Assembly: GCF_000211815.1 (NCBI RefSeq)
Contig: NZ_GL890873.1
Location: 8,219 to 72,218, forward strand
DNA: 64,000 bases
Direction: 5' to 3'
DNA from: Moorena producens 3L
GTDB lineage: Bacteria > Cyanobacteriota > Cyanobacteriia > Cyanobacteriales > Coleofasciculaceae
Shown here: piece by piece, positions 25,860 through 34,337 of the stretch
How the letters are laid out: the number at the start of each line of letters is the position of its first letter
How positions within the stretch are numbered: the stretch's first letter is position 1
The notes under the pieces: model-generated
What the model was told of the DNA's origin: nothing
Seen by the model: the letters and a program-made list of their open reading frames with translations, nothing else
The model's database searches: none
Translations under genes and position numbers: made by a program

Positions 25860-26379
25860 GTTTTAGGGCAAACGCATCTAATCGTCACAAACCAGATCTT
25901 ATTGGCATTTGGCTGACCCAAAAATTTATTGCTGACCCAAAAATTTTGACGGGGATGAATTAAACTGGTATATTATTTATTTGGCTTATCTTTAGCGCCA
26001 CTATGATTTTCACTAATTAATAGGTACGACCACCAGGATATAAAACTGTCAGCATTCAGGCTAATGCTGTCAGCTATCATGCTTAAAATAAACCCAGCGT
26101 AGCGTGCGCCGTTCCCGTAGCGTGCGCCGTTTTCGTAGCGTGCGCCGATGCGCAATGTGCAATGGGCAAACGGGATAATTTAATATTGATAGATTAATGA
26201 GAATTGAAAGTCAACAGAAAAGTCCTTGGCCTATGGCCACGCTACTTGAAGTCCTTTGTGGCACAGGCTTCGACGCTGTGATCCAAAAAAGATTAAACGA
26301 ATGCTTACCTCTTTTATTCAAAAGCACCTCAAGTAGCACCCTCTGTAGGGCATTAGCTGATAGCTGATAGCTTACCCAC
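25860..26379. other. spacer between the two duplicated units
   Basis: No gene is seen. It contains three near-copies of GTAGCGTGCGCCGTT (26098-26150) and a GGCACAGGCTTC...CTGTGATCC inverted motif near 26270 that recurs near 39.63 kb. CACCTCAAGTAGCACC near 26326 recurs near 23.03 kb. AGCTGATAGCTGATAGCT follows near 26355. Confidence 0.6.
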
Positions 26380-27198
26380 TAACTGCCCTGAGGCAGGGGA
26401 AAATTTATCATTCATAATTATTAGCTGACTTGATGTTATATAATAATTAGTTTTTGCTCAGTGCCAACTCAGTAAAAATTTTATAAATTTTTATGAAAAT
26501 TTAATGAATATACCTAATTTGATAGTGACATTTACGGATTTTTATGGCATTTATACTAGTGGTAGGTTTTTTTTCAGTCAAAACGCCAAAAAAATCTGAA
26601 GCCTGGAACAAAAATATTTTTTTGAGTAGATCATCTGTTAGGGGTGGAATTTTATCAGGGTATCGTTAGCCAGTAAAATAATATAAAAGGCTTCAAAAAA
26701 TTTATCCAGTTTCACTGGATAAATTTCAGCAGGGCATCTTTGAACTATTAAAGGGGGTGTTTTACCCTTATCGATATATCTAGAAATAGGTATCTAGAAA
26801 GGTATTGTACCCTAGATACATCGATAAGCATAATTAAATTTTCCCCAAAAGTTCACAGACAAAGTTCACAGACTCTTATCCCATTTCAGGCAAGGGACCT
26901 TGAGTAATGCCAGTGTATTGATGCAAAGCGCGAGTGGGGGAAACCACGGCAGACCGCGAGTGGGGAGGGGCTGTGTGCGGAACCTGCGTCCGCACCGCTG
27001 TTTGCCCCGTGGGAACCCCCAAGACCGCACTGCCTCCCCTGTTCCGAAGCTGCATCGCTTTTGTAAGTTACACATCCCGTCAATTAGTGAGTTGGGACTG
27101 AATTGGGATGGAGTAATTAGAAATTTTTTGGTGCATCAGGACGGAAAAGAAAAGCCAACCAATGTAAACACAGATAACTTTTGGGAAAAAACTATCTT
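26380..27198 (+). promoter_or_regulatory. conserved structured leader of the second CBM/FG-GAP gene
   Basis: This is the duplicate of 23739-24418 and keeps the same order of hairpins and motifs. It differs mainly by a 145-bp insertion at 26915-27059 and by having two AAAGTTCACA units instead of three. The hairpin at 26698-26726 carries the compensatory change. Confidence 0.6.
26915..27059. mobile_element. GATGCA-ended element inserted in leader 2 (145 bp)
   Basis: It begins GTATTGATGCAAAGCGCGAG and ends GAAGCTGCATCGCT. Leader 1 reads directly from TAATGCCAGT to TTTGTAAGTTACAC at 24283-24305 and serves as the empty site. No clear target duplication is seen. Inside are the shared blocks AAACCACGGC and CCCCCAAGACCGC. 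Confidence 0.85.
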
Positions 27199-28518
27199 AT
27201 GGTTCTGATTGAAGCAGAAGGTACTCGCGTAACGCGAGTAAACTACGGCATAACCGGTTTCAACAATATTAATCTCGTTGCTTCAGGGGGTCGAGCCGTC
27301 GAGATCACAGACTTTGATAACCCGGTTCCAGTTCCCGGTGTGCTTACCTTTCAATGGACAGCACAGGATGGACCAGCTGGTAAGTACGATATTCGTATTG
27401 CCTACTTTGACGAAGAGGATGGGGAATCTCCCCTGACATTTAGTGTCAATGGAGAGGTAGTTGGTACCTATGTTTATAATCTAAACTTACCTGCTAATAG
27501 ACCTCGGCCAACAGCTGAGCCAAGGAATTATGTCCCTCTGAGGGGTGGCAATTCAAGTGGCACCCTAAGTGCTGAGGCTAATCCAAATAAACCCCTTTTT
27601 CAAAACATAGACCTTGCTCCAGGGGATGAAATAGAAATCTCGGTACTGGCAGATAGCAATAATTCTGATTTGAATTTCGAGCGAGGGCGACTTGATGCCA
27701 TTGAAATTACCCGAATCCCCAGTGTGGATCTGTTCTGGCATAATCCTGTCAGTGCAAAAGTTGGTTTGTGGACTCTAAATGGCCAGGGGACTAGCGTCGA
27801 GACGACAGCGTTTATTACCGATCAAAGTGGTCAGGAGGTGTCGGTACCAGACAACACTGGATTTGAAGCTCGTGGTGTTGTGGATTTAGGCGATGGTATC
27901 AGGAATCCTCTGTGGCGTGATACCCTAACCGGCGGTGTTGCGGTTTGGAAGATGGAACGCTCCGAGTTCCAGGAAGCAATAATTACTCAGGCACCAGCAG
28001 GTCAACCGGGATCAGACCTCAACTGGGAAATCCGTGGCACGGGAGATGTTAACGGTGATAGTGCAGAAGAAATTTTCTGGTACAACACATCCAGCGGAGA
28101 AATTGCTGTTTGGGAAATAGATGAAAACGGGTTTCAGAATGCTACGTTTATTACGAATACCAATGGTGACAGGTTGACCATATCACCTAATGATCCCTGG
28201 CAGTTAGTTGCGGCTGGAGACATGGATGACGATGGTGACGCAGATGCTATCTGGGAAAATATGAATACCCAAGAGTTTGCCTACTGGAAGCTCGATGGTA
28301 CTGTTTTCCAGGAGGCAGTGCTGATCGATTCCCGACCAGCAGACGGTCCTTGGGAATTCCGTGGGGCCTATGACGCTAACCGAGATGGTATTAATGATTT
28401 CTTCTTCCGTAATTCCGTTACTGGACAGAATGGCATGTGGATAATCGAGAATAACTCACTTAGTAATATTGTCGTTATCGATACGGTTGAGGATCTCAAC
28501 TTCTCCTTCTACGTTTAG
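27199..28518 (+). CDS. CBM6-like domain plus FG-GAP/VCBS repeat protein, paralogue 2
   Basis: This 439-residue protein is a close paralogue of the product of 24419-25744, with the same CBM6-like N-terminus (IEAEGTRVTRVNY, VASGGRAVEI) and FG-GAP repeats (DGIRNPLWRDT, GDVNGDSAEEIFWYN, GDMDDDGDADAIWEN). Differences concentrate in the middle linker and in exposed loop residues. The last repeats are almost identical, pointing to recent duplication or gene conversion. The ATG at 27199 is chosen by homology. A mobile element separates its stop from the duplicated terminator. Confidence 0.82.
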   Translation: MVLIEAEGTRVTRVNYGITGFNNINLVASGGRAVEITDFDNPVPVPGVLTFQWTAQDGPAGKYDIRIAYFDEEDGESPLTFSVNGEVVGTYVYNLNLPANRPRPTAEPRNYVPLRGGNSSGTLSAEANPNKPLFQNIDLAPGDEIEISVLADSNNSDLNFERGRLDAIEITRIPSVDLFWHNPVSAKVGLWTLNGQGTSVETTAFITDQSGQEVSVPDNTGFEARGVVDLGDGIRNPLWRDTLTGGVAVWKMERSEFQEAIITQAPAGQPGSDLNWEIRGTGDVNGDSAEEIFWYNTSSGEIAVWEIDENGFQNATFITNTNGDRLTISPNDPWQLVAAGDMDDDGDADAIWENMNTQEFAYWKLDGTVFQEAVLIDSRPADGPWEFRGAYDANRDGINDFFFRNSVTGQNGMWIIENNSLSNIVVIDTVEDLNFSFYV

Positions 28519-28552
28519 GATAGTCAGCAGCTAGCTTTAGGGACTTGCGTGT

Positions 28553-28664
28553 AAAAAAAATACCAATTAAAGTAGGGTGGGCAAAGTAATATAATTTAGA
28601 ATAATCAAAAGAAACAAACTGTTTTTGCCCACCCTACAAGCTAAAAACTGGTATTTGATTTTTT
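28553..28664. mobile_element. MITE-like inverted-repeat element after paralogue 2
   Basis: Nested inverted repeats are AAAATACCA/TGGTATTT (outer) and GTAGGGTGGGCAAA/TTTGCCCACCCTAC (inner, perfect 14 bp). The first paralogue lacks it, so it was inserted after the duplication. It carries no coding sequence. Confidence 0.7.
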
Positions 28665-28700
28665 GGCTACTCCCTTACTCTTGTCATTAGAGTGAATGAA

Positions 28701-28736
28701 AACCCACCCCTTCTGCTTAAGCTCAAGGGGTGGGTT
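28701..28736 (+). terminator. terminator hairpin of CBM/FG-GAP gene 2
   Basis: Arms are the same as at 25789-25824, with the loop differing by one base. It now lies about 180 bp from the stop codon because of the insertion. Confidence 0.75.
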
Positions 28737-28806
28737 GATTGTTCACTCAAATCTGAATCTAATATCTCCGACTGTTAATCACTTCGTAGTCAGGTACGTT
28801 AATTGT

Positions 28807-28963
28807 TATAGCGGTTTGCGATTTTTTAAGTACATAGTTCTGGGTTTTTATGGAACAGGGCACAGGGCACAGGAAACAGGGCACAGGGCACAGGGCACAG
28901 GGAGTAGGGAGTAGGAAACAATAAAAAAATCCTGTGTACCTGATTAATATGAGAACCGTTATA
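28807..28963. mobile_element. TATAGCGGTTT MITE, copy 1, carrying tandem repeats
   Basis: The ends are TATAGCGGTTTGCG and its degenerate complement (GAGAACCGTTATA). Inner conserved blocks are TTTTAAGTACAT and AAAAATCCTGTGTACCTGAT. The centre is filled with GGGCACA/GGGAGTA heptamers. Related copies are at 32797-32955 (reversed), 40438-40587 and 40894-41007. Confidence 0.75.
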
Positions 28964-29117
28964 GTGAATTATTAGTTATTAATTGAAAACTGTCAATTTT
29001 AAATTTATTGATGACATTATTATGTGGGATTCAGTGGTAAGCATTCACCTAAAGACCAAATACTTAGGTTCAGTTGCTCAGCAATTTATGCCTCAAAAGC
29101 GTGAATTGATATCGAAA

Positions 29118-29591
29118 TCATGGAGTCGGTTTACGATCCCAGTCAACGGATGTGGTTTTTAATTCCCGACCACCCCACATTTCCGTCTCGAAAGTAGCAC
29201 TTTCTCCAGCACTGAGGTTAGGGGGATTGGTGTACATGGAACTGGTGCCAATTACACTGCCGTCATCATCGAGAATTTCATAGTTTACTCGGGTCGAGTA
29301 GACAGTTTTGTCGGTTTTGTTGACTACACGACCGATAAGACGGTCATTTTGGAAACTCACTTCGCTAATGACTACTTTGGAGTCTGAGATGCCACATAGA
29401 CTACTAAGATCTACAAGGGTGCCATTATCGGTTTGCATGTAGCACACTGGTAGCTCAATCTCTGTGCTCGGTACAGGGGAGAAGCCAGAGGCAAGCGTCA
29501 GTGGCAGGCTAAACGCCTTGGGAACAATTAGCAGGATTGAGGCAGCTTCTAAAGCAAGGGACAAAGACCAAAATTTCACCATCATGGTCAC
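29118..29591 (-). CDS. secreted hypothetical protein with FxLYD-like domain
   Basis: The 157-residue product begins with a signal peptide (hydrophobic residues 8-27, cleavage probably after AFS or LAS). The C-terminal part, about residues 75-145, resembles the FxLYD/DUF3426-type beta-sandwich: ISEVSFQNDRLIGRVVNKT, then VNYEILDDDGSVIGT and LSAGESATFE. Such domains are common in exported proteins of unknown function. Two cysteines (in LPVCY and SLCGI) could form a disulfide. It has no operon partner. Confidence 0.7.
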   Translation of the reverse strand: MTMMVKFWSLSLALEAASILLIVPKAFSLPLTLASGFSPVPSTEIELPVCYMQTDNGTLVDLSSLCGISDSKVVISEVSFQNDRLIGRVVNKTDKTVYSTRVNYEILDDDGSVIGTSSMYTNPPNLSAGESATFETEMWGGRELKTTSVDWDRKPTP

Positions 29592-29691
29592 CTTCTCAAA
29601 CTGATTACAGGATAAATGGTCAGGGTGGGAGCCCTCAGCCCAAGTTCTCCAAGTGGGGAACCTTGGTGGTTGAGGGTGATTACTAGTTCAG

Positions 29692-29915
29692 CTAGGTTGA
29701 TACGGATCGTAAATCCAGTTATTAATCGTAGCGTGGGCAGTGCCTACCAACGCGGTTTGCAAGCTTGATTATCTGTCTGGTGCACTGCCCACCCTACATC
29801 AACCTAGGTTGATACGGATCGTAAATCCAGTGATTAATCCTAGGGTGGGCAGTGCCTACCAACGCCCTTTGCAAGCTTGATTATCTGTCTGGTGCACTGC
29901 CCACCCTACATGAAC
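29692..29915. repeat. 112-bp tandem duplication of a hairpin element
   Basis: Two head-to-tail copies start CTAGGTTGATACGGATCG at 29692 and 29804. Each contains the inverted pair GTGGGCAGTGC / GCACTGCCCAC and ends near CCCACCCTACAT. It is a REP/MITE-like palindromic repeat without coding content. Confidence 0.85.
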
Positions 29916-30147
29916 TCTAGTTCGGCTGGGTTTGTGTAGCCCCACGGTTGACACAGTGGGGCAAAAAAGGCCTAATAGACTAGCATATTGTAGAAACTAC
30001 TCAGAAGTTATCCGAAAAATTATTTAATGGTTGGGTGAGAGTGGAGAAATTACTGGTAACTCACTTCAGTAATCCTTTAGACGGCTTGTGGTCTAAAGTA
30101 GGCTCCACAACCCCCCAAGACAAATTTTTGGATAGCTTCTAAGCAGC

Positions 30148-30600
30148 CTACGGGCAATGTACAGCAAGGTGGAAGTTACGATCTACGGCATTTCCACTAG
30201 AATTGTTAGTAGCAACCCAAACCCCATTGGTGGTGCCAGCGCGTGTGGCTACAGTAACTTCACCAGATCGTTCAGTGCCAAAGCCTGTAGTACCTAAAGT
30301 AGCAGTGTAAGCACACCGACGGACATCCCGGTTGAAAAAGACTTCGTACCGACCGTTCAGAACTTTTCGGGCTCGGCTGGCACCGAATCCGCGACTGAGT
30401 GCGCCGTTCCTGGTGACTACAGCAAATACGGTTTTTGCACTGGGGGTGGGGGTAGTGGTTAAAGTAAATTGTTGGTTGCTCGGAGGGGTGGGACGAGGCG
30501 CGTTAGTATCTTGTGCTAAGGCTTTGCCTTGAGGAATACCGAGGCTGATTACACCCAAAGATAGAACTACAGACGCAATGGCTACTTTACTACGAAACAT
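30148..30600 (-). CDS. secreted hypothetical protein, 150 residues
   Basis: A clear signal peptide (MFRSKVAIASVVLSLGVISLG, cleavage at ALA-Q near residue 29) precedes a Pro/Thr-rich linker (to about residue 55) and a beta-rich C-terminal domain. That domain includes FAVVTRNGALSRGFG, RYEVFFNRDVRRCAYTATLG and a closing RNFHLAVHCP. Two cysteines in the mature part could pair. The C-terminal pattern resembles small beta domains found in various bacterial exported and phage-tail-like proteins. I cannot name the family. Confidence 0.72.
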   Translation of the reverse strand: MFRSKVAIASVVLSLGVISLGIPQGKALAQDTNAPRPTPPSNQQFTLTTTPTPSAKTVFAVVTRNGALSRGFGASRARKVLNGRYEVFFNRDVRRCAYTATLGTTGFGTERSGEVTVATRAGTTNGVWVATNNSSGNAVDRNFHLAVHCP

Positions 30601-30883
30601 GATAAATTTCCTGGTTTGAACCTTGAAGTTTGTAATGTTAATACTGAGGTGTTTCGGTCATTGGCTGACTCGAATTCAACCTCTACTTACATTTCTGAAG
30701 CCGATCCAGGATTTACGCAGTGGATTGTTTAATCTTTACAAAACTTAAAAAAAAGCTCTGGTCAAACCTGGCATAAAAAGCCGGAAAATTCCCTAAAACC
30801 TAGGATGCTTCAGTAACGCACCCTACTGGTAGCATCAGAAGAAACCCATTAGAAGAAACCATGGCGACCTGTGAGCAGATACC

Positions 30884-30913
30884 CTGAAAGCGATCGCATG
30901 CGATCGCTTTCAG
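30884..30913. repeat. 30-bp perfect palindrome with two HIP1 octamers
   Basis: The half-site is CTGAAAGCGATCGCA; the other half is its exact complement. It has two GCGATCGC octamers separated by AT. Confidence 0.9.
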
Positions 30914-31011
30914 CAGGTGATCAGCTTGGTTACCAAATCGTGACCAGATTACTCCTAACCCTCCCAACACAGGGCTAATATCAAGTCTGGTTGAATACCC
31001 ATAATTAAGGA

Positions 31012-31092
31012 GAGAGTGGGGAGGGTGGGAAGTGTGGGAAGTGTGGGAAGTGTGGGGAGATGGGGAGATGGGGAGATGGGGAGATGGGGGAG
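31012..31092. repeat. GGGAAGTGT / GGGAGAT tandem repeats
   Basis: Four or so GTGGGAA-type units are followed by five GGGGAGAT-type units. This is heptamer/octamer STRR DNA with strong strand asymmetry (G-rich on the plus strand). Confidence 0.85.
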
Positions 31093-31335
31093 ATTTTGAT
31101 TAAGGGTAATTATCCCGACATGATATAAGGATAGGTTCTGATTACGATCAGTAGGATGATGGTAAACAGTGATTGACTTTTTGAGACGGACGCGATCGCT
31201 TACTTTGATCTGTCAGGATTAGACTTGCCCGAACTAGATCCCAAATCAGCAAAAACTTAGCGCTGATCTGATCTAGCTCTAACAGAATACGATCACCATA
31301 TACGATCATCATACCAGTCACGATTAAGTTGATCC

Positions 31336-31827
31336 ATGTCAGAAACACCCCAAACCTCAACTCAAGGACAGCTGGACAGTACCATGGCAAGTCATGAGCT
31401 AACTGCCACCACAGCCAAATGGTTTGACTATCCAGTGCGAGTCCATCCCCACCACACTGACTATGCTGGTATAGTCTGGCATGGTACCTACATTGGCTGG
31501 ATGGAGGAAGCGAGGGTGGAGTACTTGCGCTCAATGGGTATGGATTATAGTGATTTTGTCAGGCTAGGATGCGATTTACCAGTAGTAGAACTTTCTTTAC
31601 GCTATCACCGGGCAATGCCAATGGGCACAGCAGCAGTTGTCAAGACAGCCATCGCCGAAATGAAAGGTTTCCGTATGAAGTGGGATTATAAAATTCAATC
31701 CCATGATGGCAAAGAACTTTACCTAACCGGTCGTGTGATTCTAGTAGCCGTTGACCGAGAGCAGGGTAAGATTATGCGCAAATTACCACCAGTGCTAAAG
31801 GATTTATTAGATAAGCTTTCTAGTTGA
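31336..31827 (+). CDS. acyl-CoA thioesterase, hotdog fold (YbgC/FadM-like)
   Basis: The 163-residue protein contains the 4HBT hotdog signature: HHTDYAGIVWHGTYIGWMEE, with the Asp/Gly/Val spacing and the Tyr...Glu helix. It is followed by VVELSLRYHRAMPMG and a last strand RVILVAVDREQGK. It probably cleaves a cytosolic acyl-CoA; the substrate is unknown. The ATG at 31336 adds about 28 residues before the core, and Met17 (31384) is an alternative. It is monocistronic. Confidence 0.85.
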   Translation: MSETPQTSTQGQLDSTMASHELTATTAKWFDYPVRVHPHHTDYAGIVWHGTYIGWMEEARVEYLRSMGMDYSDFVRLGCDLPVVELSLRYHRAMPMGTAAVVKTAIAEMKGFRMKWDYKIQSHDGKELYLTGRVILVAVDREQGKIMRKLPPVLKDLLDKLSS

Positions 31828-31859
31828 GCCAATCGAACTGAGGTTATTTTACGGTTATT

Positions 31860-32045
31860 TCACAAAGCAATATCAGCATATTGCCACGCTTGTTGATATT
31901 GCTGTTGTACAGTTTCTGCTTCTGCTGTTTTTCCTTGTGCTTGCAAGCTTTGTGCTAAACCATGTAATGACCAACCATTTTCCGGATAAATATCTAAATC
32001 ATTATGATAAACCCTATACAGCAATTGTACCTGTCCTAACTTCAC
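31860..32045 (-). pseudogene. C-terminal remnant of a TPR protein
   Basis: The 61 residues (GTG start) contain DIYPENGWSLHGLAQSLQAQ followed by a helical GKTAEAETVQQQYQQAW. This is a common C-terminal end of much longer TPR proteins, where the preceding repeats are required. No TPR coding sequence can be followed upstream; the DNA becomes short CT-rich repeat. I read this as a truncated remnant, although a tiny expressed protein cannot be excluded. Confidence 0.6.
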
Positions 32046-32107
32046 AATCTTAAAAACATACCCTTGAAAGTCTCCTCCCTCTGACTTATCTGCTTCCCCT
32101 GCTCCCT

Positions 32108-32770
32108 CTAATGCTCTGCTTCTGGGTTATAAATTCCGACCAATCTGCCAATTAATACGGCGGGATACATCACCCCACAAATTCCTTCTAAATTAGTCAG
32201 AGCTTTCGCTAGAGGACTGACAGGAGTAATATCCCCATAGCCAACGGTAGTTAAGGTGGTAAAACTGAAATAAAGCAGGTCAAAAGAATTAATTGTTTCT
32301 GCTGAATAAGTAAAAGATTTTGGGTTTAATAAATAGATAGTTTCAAAAAACAAAACCCACAGAGTACCAATTAAAAGAAAGACGTTAATACCGCCAACTA
32401 TGGTATCGATCGTGACTTTGTGACCGCTAAAAATCTTCTCAATCATCAACACAATAGCTAAGAGAAAAAAACCACCATAAATAATATTTGTAGCCACAGC
32501 TAGCTTTAAGTTAGAGTATTGATAAATAAACTCGATAAAATCGACTACAAAAGCGAGCAATGAAATGAACAGATAACAATAAAAAAACCTTTTATGTAAA
32601 TAAAATGTTGTAATTATTACAACTATTGCTCCTAATAAAATTAGGGATAGAATTAAGTCGGCAATTATTGCTTGCGAGAAAAAAGCATAGGCGACAAAAG
32701 CCAAAAGCAGCACTAACAAAAGCTGAGTATATTTATTCTTGGCTGAACTCTGTAACTGTTTGAGTCTCAT
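32108..32770 (-). CDS. two-TM potassium channel family protein
   Basis: The approximately 220-residue membrane protein has several hydrophobic helices and ends with an ion-channel pore: the helix FDLLYFSFTTLTTVGYGD contains the K+ selectivity filter TVGYG. The pore is followed by a last transmembrane helix (KALTNLEGICGVMYPAVLIGRLVGIY). No RCK/TrkA-N regulatory domain follows. The ATG at 32770 is preferred to 32815 because AAGGAG lies 10 bp upstream and because the longer start would approach a MITE end at 32797. Confidence 0.87.
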   Translation of the reverse strand: MRLKQLQSSAKNKYTQLLLVLLLAFVAYAFFSQAIIADLILSLILLGAIVVIITTFYLHKRFFYCYLFISLLAFVVDFIEFIYQYSNLKLAVATNIIYGGFFLLAIVLMIEKIFSGHKVTIDTIVGGINVFLLIGTLWVLFFETIYLLNPKSFTYSAETINSFDLLYFSFTTLTTVGYGDITPVSPLAKALTNLEGICGVMYPAVLIGRLVGIYNPEAEH

Positions 32771-32796
32771 CACTCTCTTGCTCCTTGAAAAAGGAT

Positions 32797-32955
32797 ATAT
32801 AGCAATTCTCATCACAAGTTAGGTACACAGGATTTTTTCCAACTCCCCCCTCCCCGCGCCGGAGCACCCCACTAGCTGTTCTCTGGTCCGAAGATCATTA
32901 AAACCCAGGACGAAAGTACTTAAAGCAATTTAGAGCTGTTATATCAATTTAAGAA
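32797..32955. mobile_element. TATAGC-ended MITE, reversed and diverged copy
   Basis: The left end TATATAGCAATTCTCATCA with GTACACAGGATTTTTTCC and the right end AAAGTACTTAAAGCAATTT ... GCTGTTATA match the reverse complement of the element at 28807-28963. The centre is C-rich rather than G-rich, as expected for reversal. It abuts the K+ channel promoter region. Confidence 0.6.
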
Positions 32956-33051
32956 GATTCCCAGAAACTTAGCGCTATTGACAGTAATTATGTCGGTTTA
33001 GCAACTTTAGTTTCGCACCAGGAACTAGTGTAAACTCCACTCACTCTGTAG

Positions 33052-33118
33052 GGGTGGGTTTAGCTTATGTATCAGCCCAAGACAAACAACCTTGTTACAA
33101 ACGTTACAAAACCCACCC
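33052..33118. repeat. GGGTGGGTTT inverted repeat
   Basis: Perfect 10-bp arms GGGTGGGTTT/AAACCCACCC enclose about 47 bp. It is one of several GGGTGGG-armed palindromes in the window and may act as the msrA-side terminator or a REP. Confidence 0.7.
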
Positions 33119-33233
33119 TTTCCTAGTCAACTGAATTGCTGCATTTAGTCATTAGTCATTTGTAATCCACCAAAGTCTCTTGGTACTTACAAATGACTAA
33201 TTACTGATGAGTGTTAACCACAGAAGTGATGAC

Positions 33234-33881
33234 TTATGAAATTGCAGGGCAATTCACATTCGTCCCACCTAAACCACAATACCCATTAGGATTTTTAGCC
33301 AGGTACTGCTGGTGATAGCCCTCTGCGTAATAAAACTCAGGAGCATCTAGAATCTCTGTGGTAATATTACCATAACCGGCGACCTTCAGAGCTTGCTGAT
33401 AAGCGTTTTGTGAGGCTTCCGCTAGCTTCTTTTGGTCTTCGGAATAGGTATAAATTCCTGAACGGTACTGAGTACCAGTATCATTGCCTTGGCGCATGCC
33501 TTGGGTGGGATTGTGGCTTTCCCAGAAGACTTTCAATAGTGCTTCGTAACTGATTACCTTTGGATCAAATACCACCAGCACCACTTCATTGTGACCGGTC
33601 ATGGCTGTACAGACCTCTTGATAAGTAGGGTTAGGGGTAATGCCAGCAGCGTAACCTACTGCGGTAGTGAACACTCCCTCTTGTTGCCAGAATCGGCGTT
33701 CTGCTCCCCAAAAACATCCCATGCCAAACATCGCCATTTCCAATCCATCAGGATAAGGGGGTTTGAGAGGATTGCCGTTGACGTAGTGACGCTCGGGTAC
33801 TGGCATGAGTTCTGAGCGTCCGGGTAAGGCTTCCTCAGGAGTAGGCACGGTCAGCTTTTTCTTAAATCCGAAGAGTACCAT
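33234..33881 (-). CDS. msrA: peptide-methionine (S)-S-oxide reductase MsrA
   Basis: MsrA repairs oxidised methionine in proteins. The 215-residue protein has the catalytic motif GMGCFWGAE with Cys56, the GHNEVVLVVFDP segment, ESHNPTQGMRQGNDTGTQYRS, and a cysteine-containing C-terminus (GYCGLGGTNVNCPAIS) supplying likely resolving cysteines. The first 40 residues are an extension over the E. coli core, as in other cyanobacteria. It is monocistronic. Confidence 0.95.
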   Translation of the reverse strand: MVLFGFKKKLTVPTPEEALPGRSELMPVPERHYVNGNPLKPPYPDGLEMAMFGMGCFWGAERRFWQQEGVFTTAVGYAAGITPNPTYQEVCTAMTGHNEVVLVVFDPKVISYEALLKVFWESHNPTQGMRQGNDTGTQYRSGIYTYSEDQKKLAEASQNAYQQALKVAGYGNITTEILDAPEFYYAEGYHQQYLAKNPNGYCGLGGTNVNCPAIS

Positions 33882-34337
33882 CAGTTTTGAATCTTAGTTT
33901 TGATCACTTACTTAACATTTTGCAACATTTATAGCGTTTGTATATGGGTTGTAAACACACCAATTGCAGGAAAAGGCATGCATGCAAGAGGCAAAAGGCA
34001 AGAGGGGAAAGAGCTCCGGAGTTTTATTGGATAAGAAAAAAATACCTCTTAGGTTTACATCTGATTTACAAACCCTATATGAGTAAATTACTCATTCATT
34101 AGTGGTAACTACCAATAGACTTTTGGCTGGCTATTGGCTAGCTACTAAGAGACGGTTTATAAAGTAAATCTTAAGACAGCTATAGTCTTGAATATTGGTG
34201 GGTTACGGCGGACAGCTCTCTTAAAAGGTGAGCTTTGACAGATATCGCCGCCTAACCCACCCTAGGCAAGGATTTAAGCAAAGTTTAACAAACATTCTCT
34301 AAGGACTAAAGACTCAGAGGACTAAACACTCTCCGAC
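33882..34337. other. spacer between msrA and the nuclease gene, with one palindromic repeat
   Basis: About 455 bp without a gene. The only structured feature is the inverted repeat at 34197-34261 (arms GGTGGGTTA/TAACCCACC, with GGCGG/CCGCC next to them). It lies downstream of the minus-strand nuclease gene and could end its transcript. Confidence 0.55.

Larger units (their letters stand above)
30601..31335. other. spacer with HIP1 palindrome and G-rich tandem repeats
   Basis: About 735 bp with no gene. It contains a 30-bp perfect palindrome at 30884-30913, G-rich short repeats at 31012-31092 and a GCGATCGC site near 31192. The promoter of the divergent secreted-protein gene must lie near its left end. 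Confidence 0.6.

Noticed and set aside
26866..27208. Frames over the 26.9-27.2 kb region on both strands
   Set aside because: They arise from the GC-rich GATGCA-ended insertion and are absent from the otherwise matching leader of the first paralogue.
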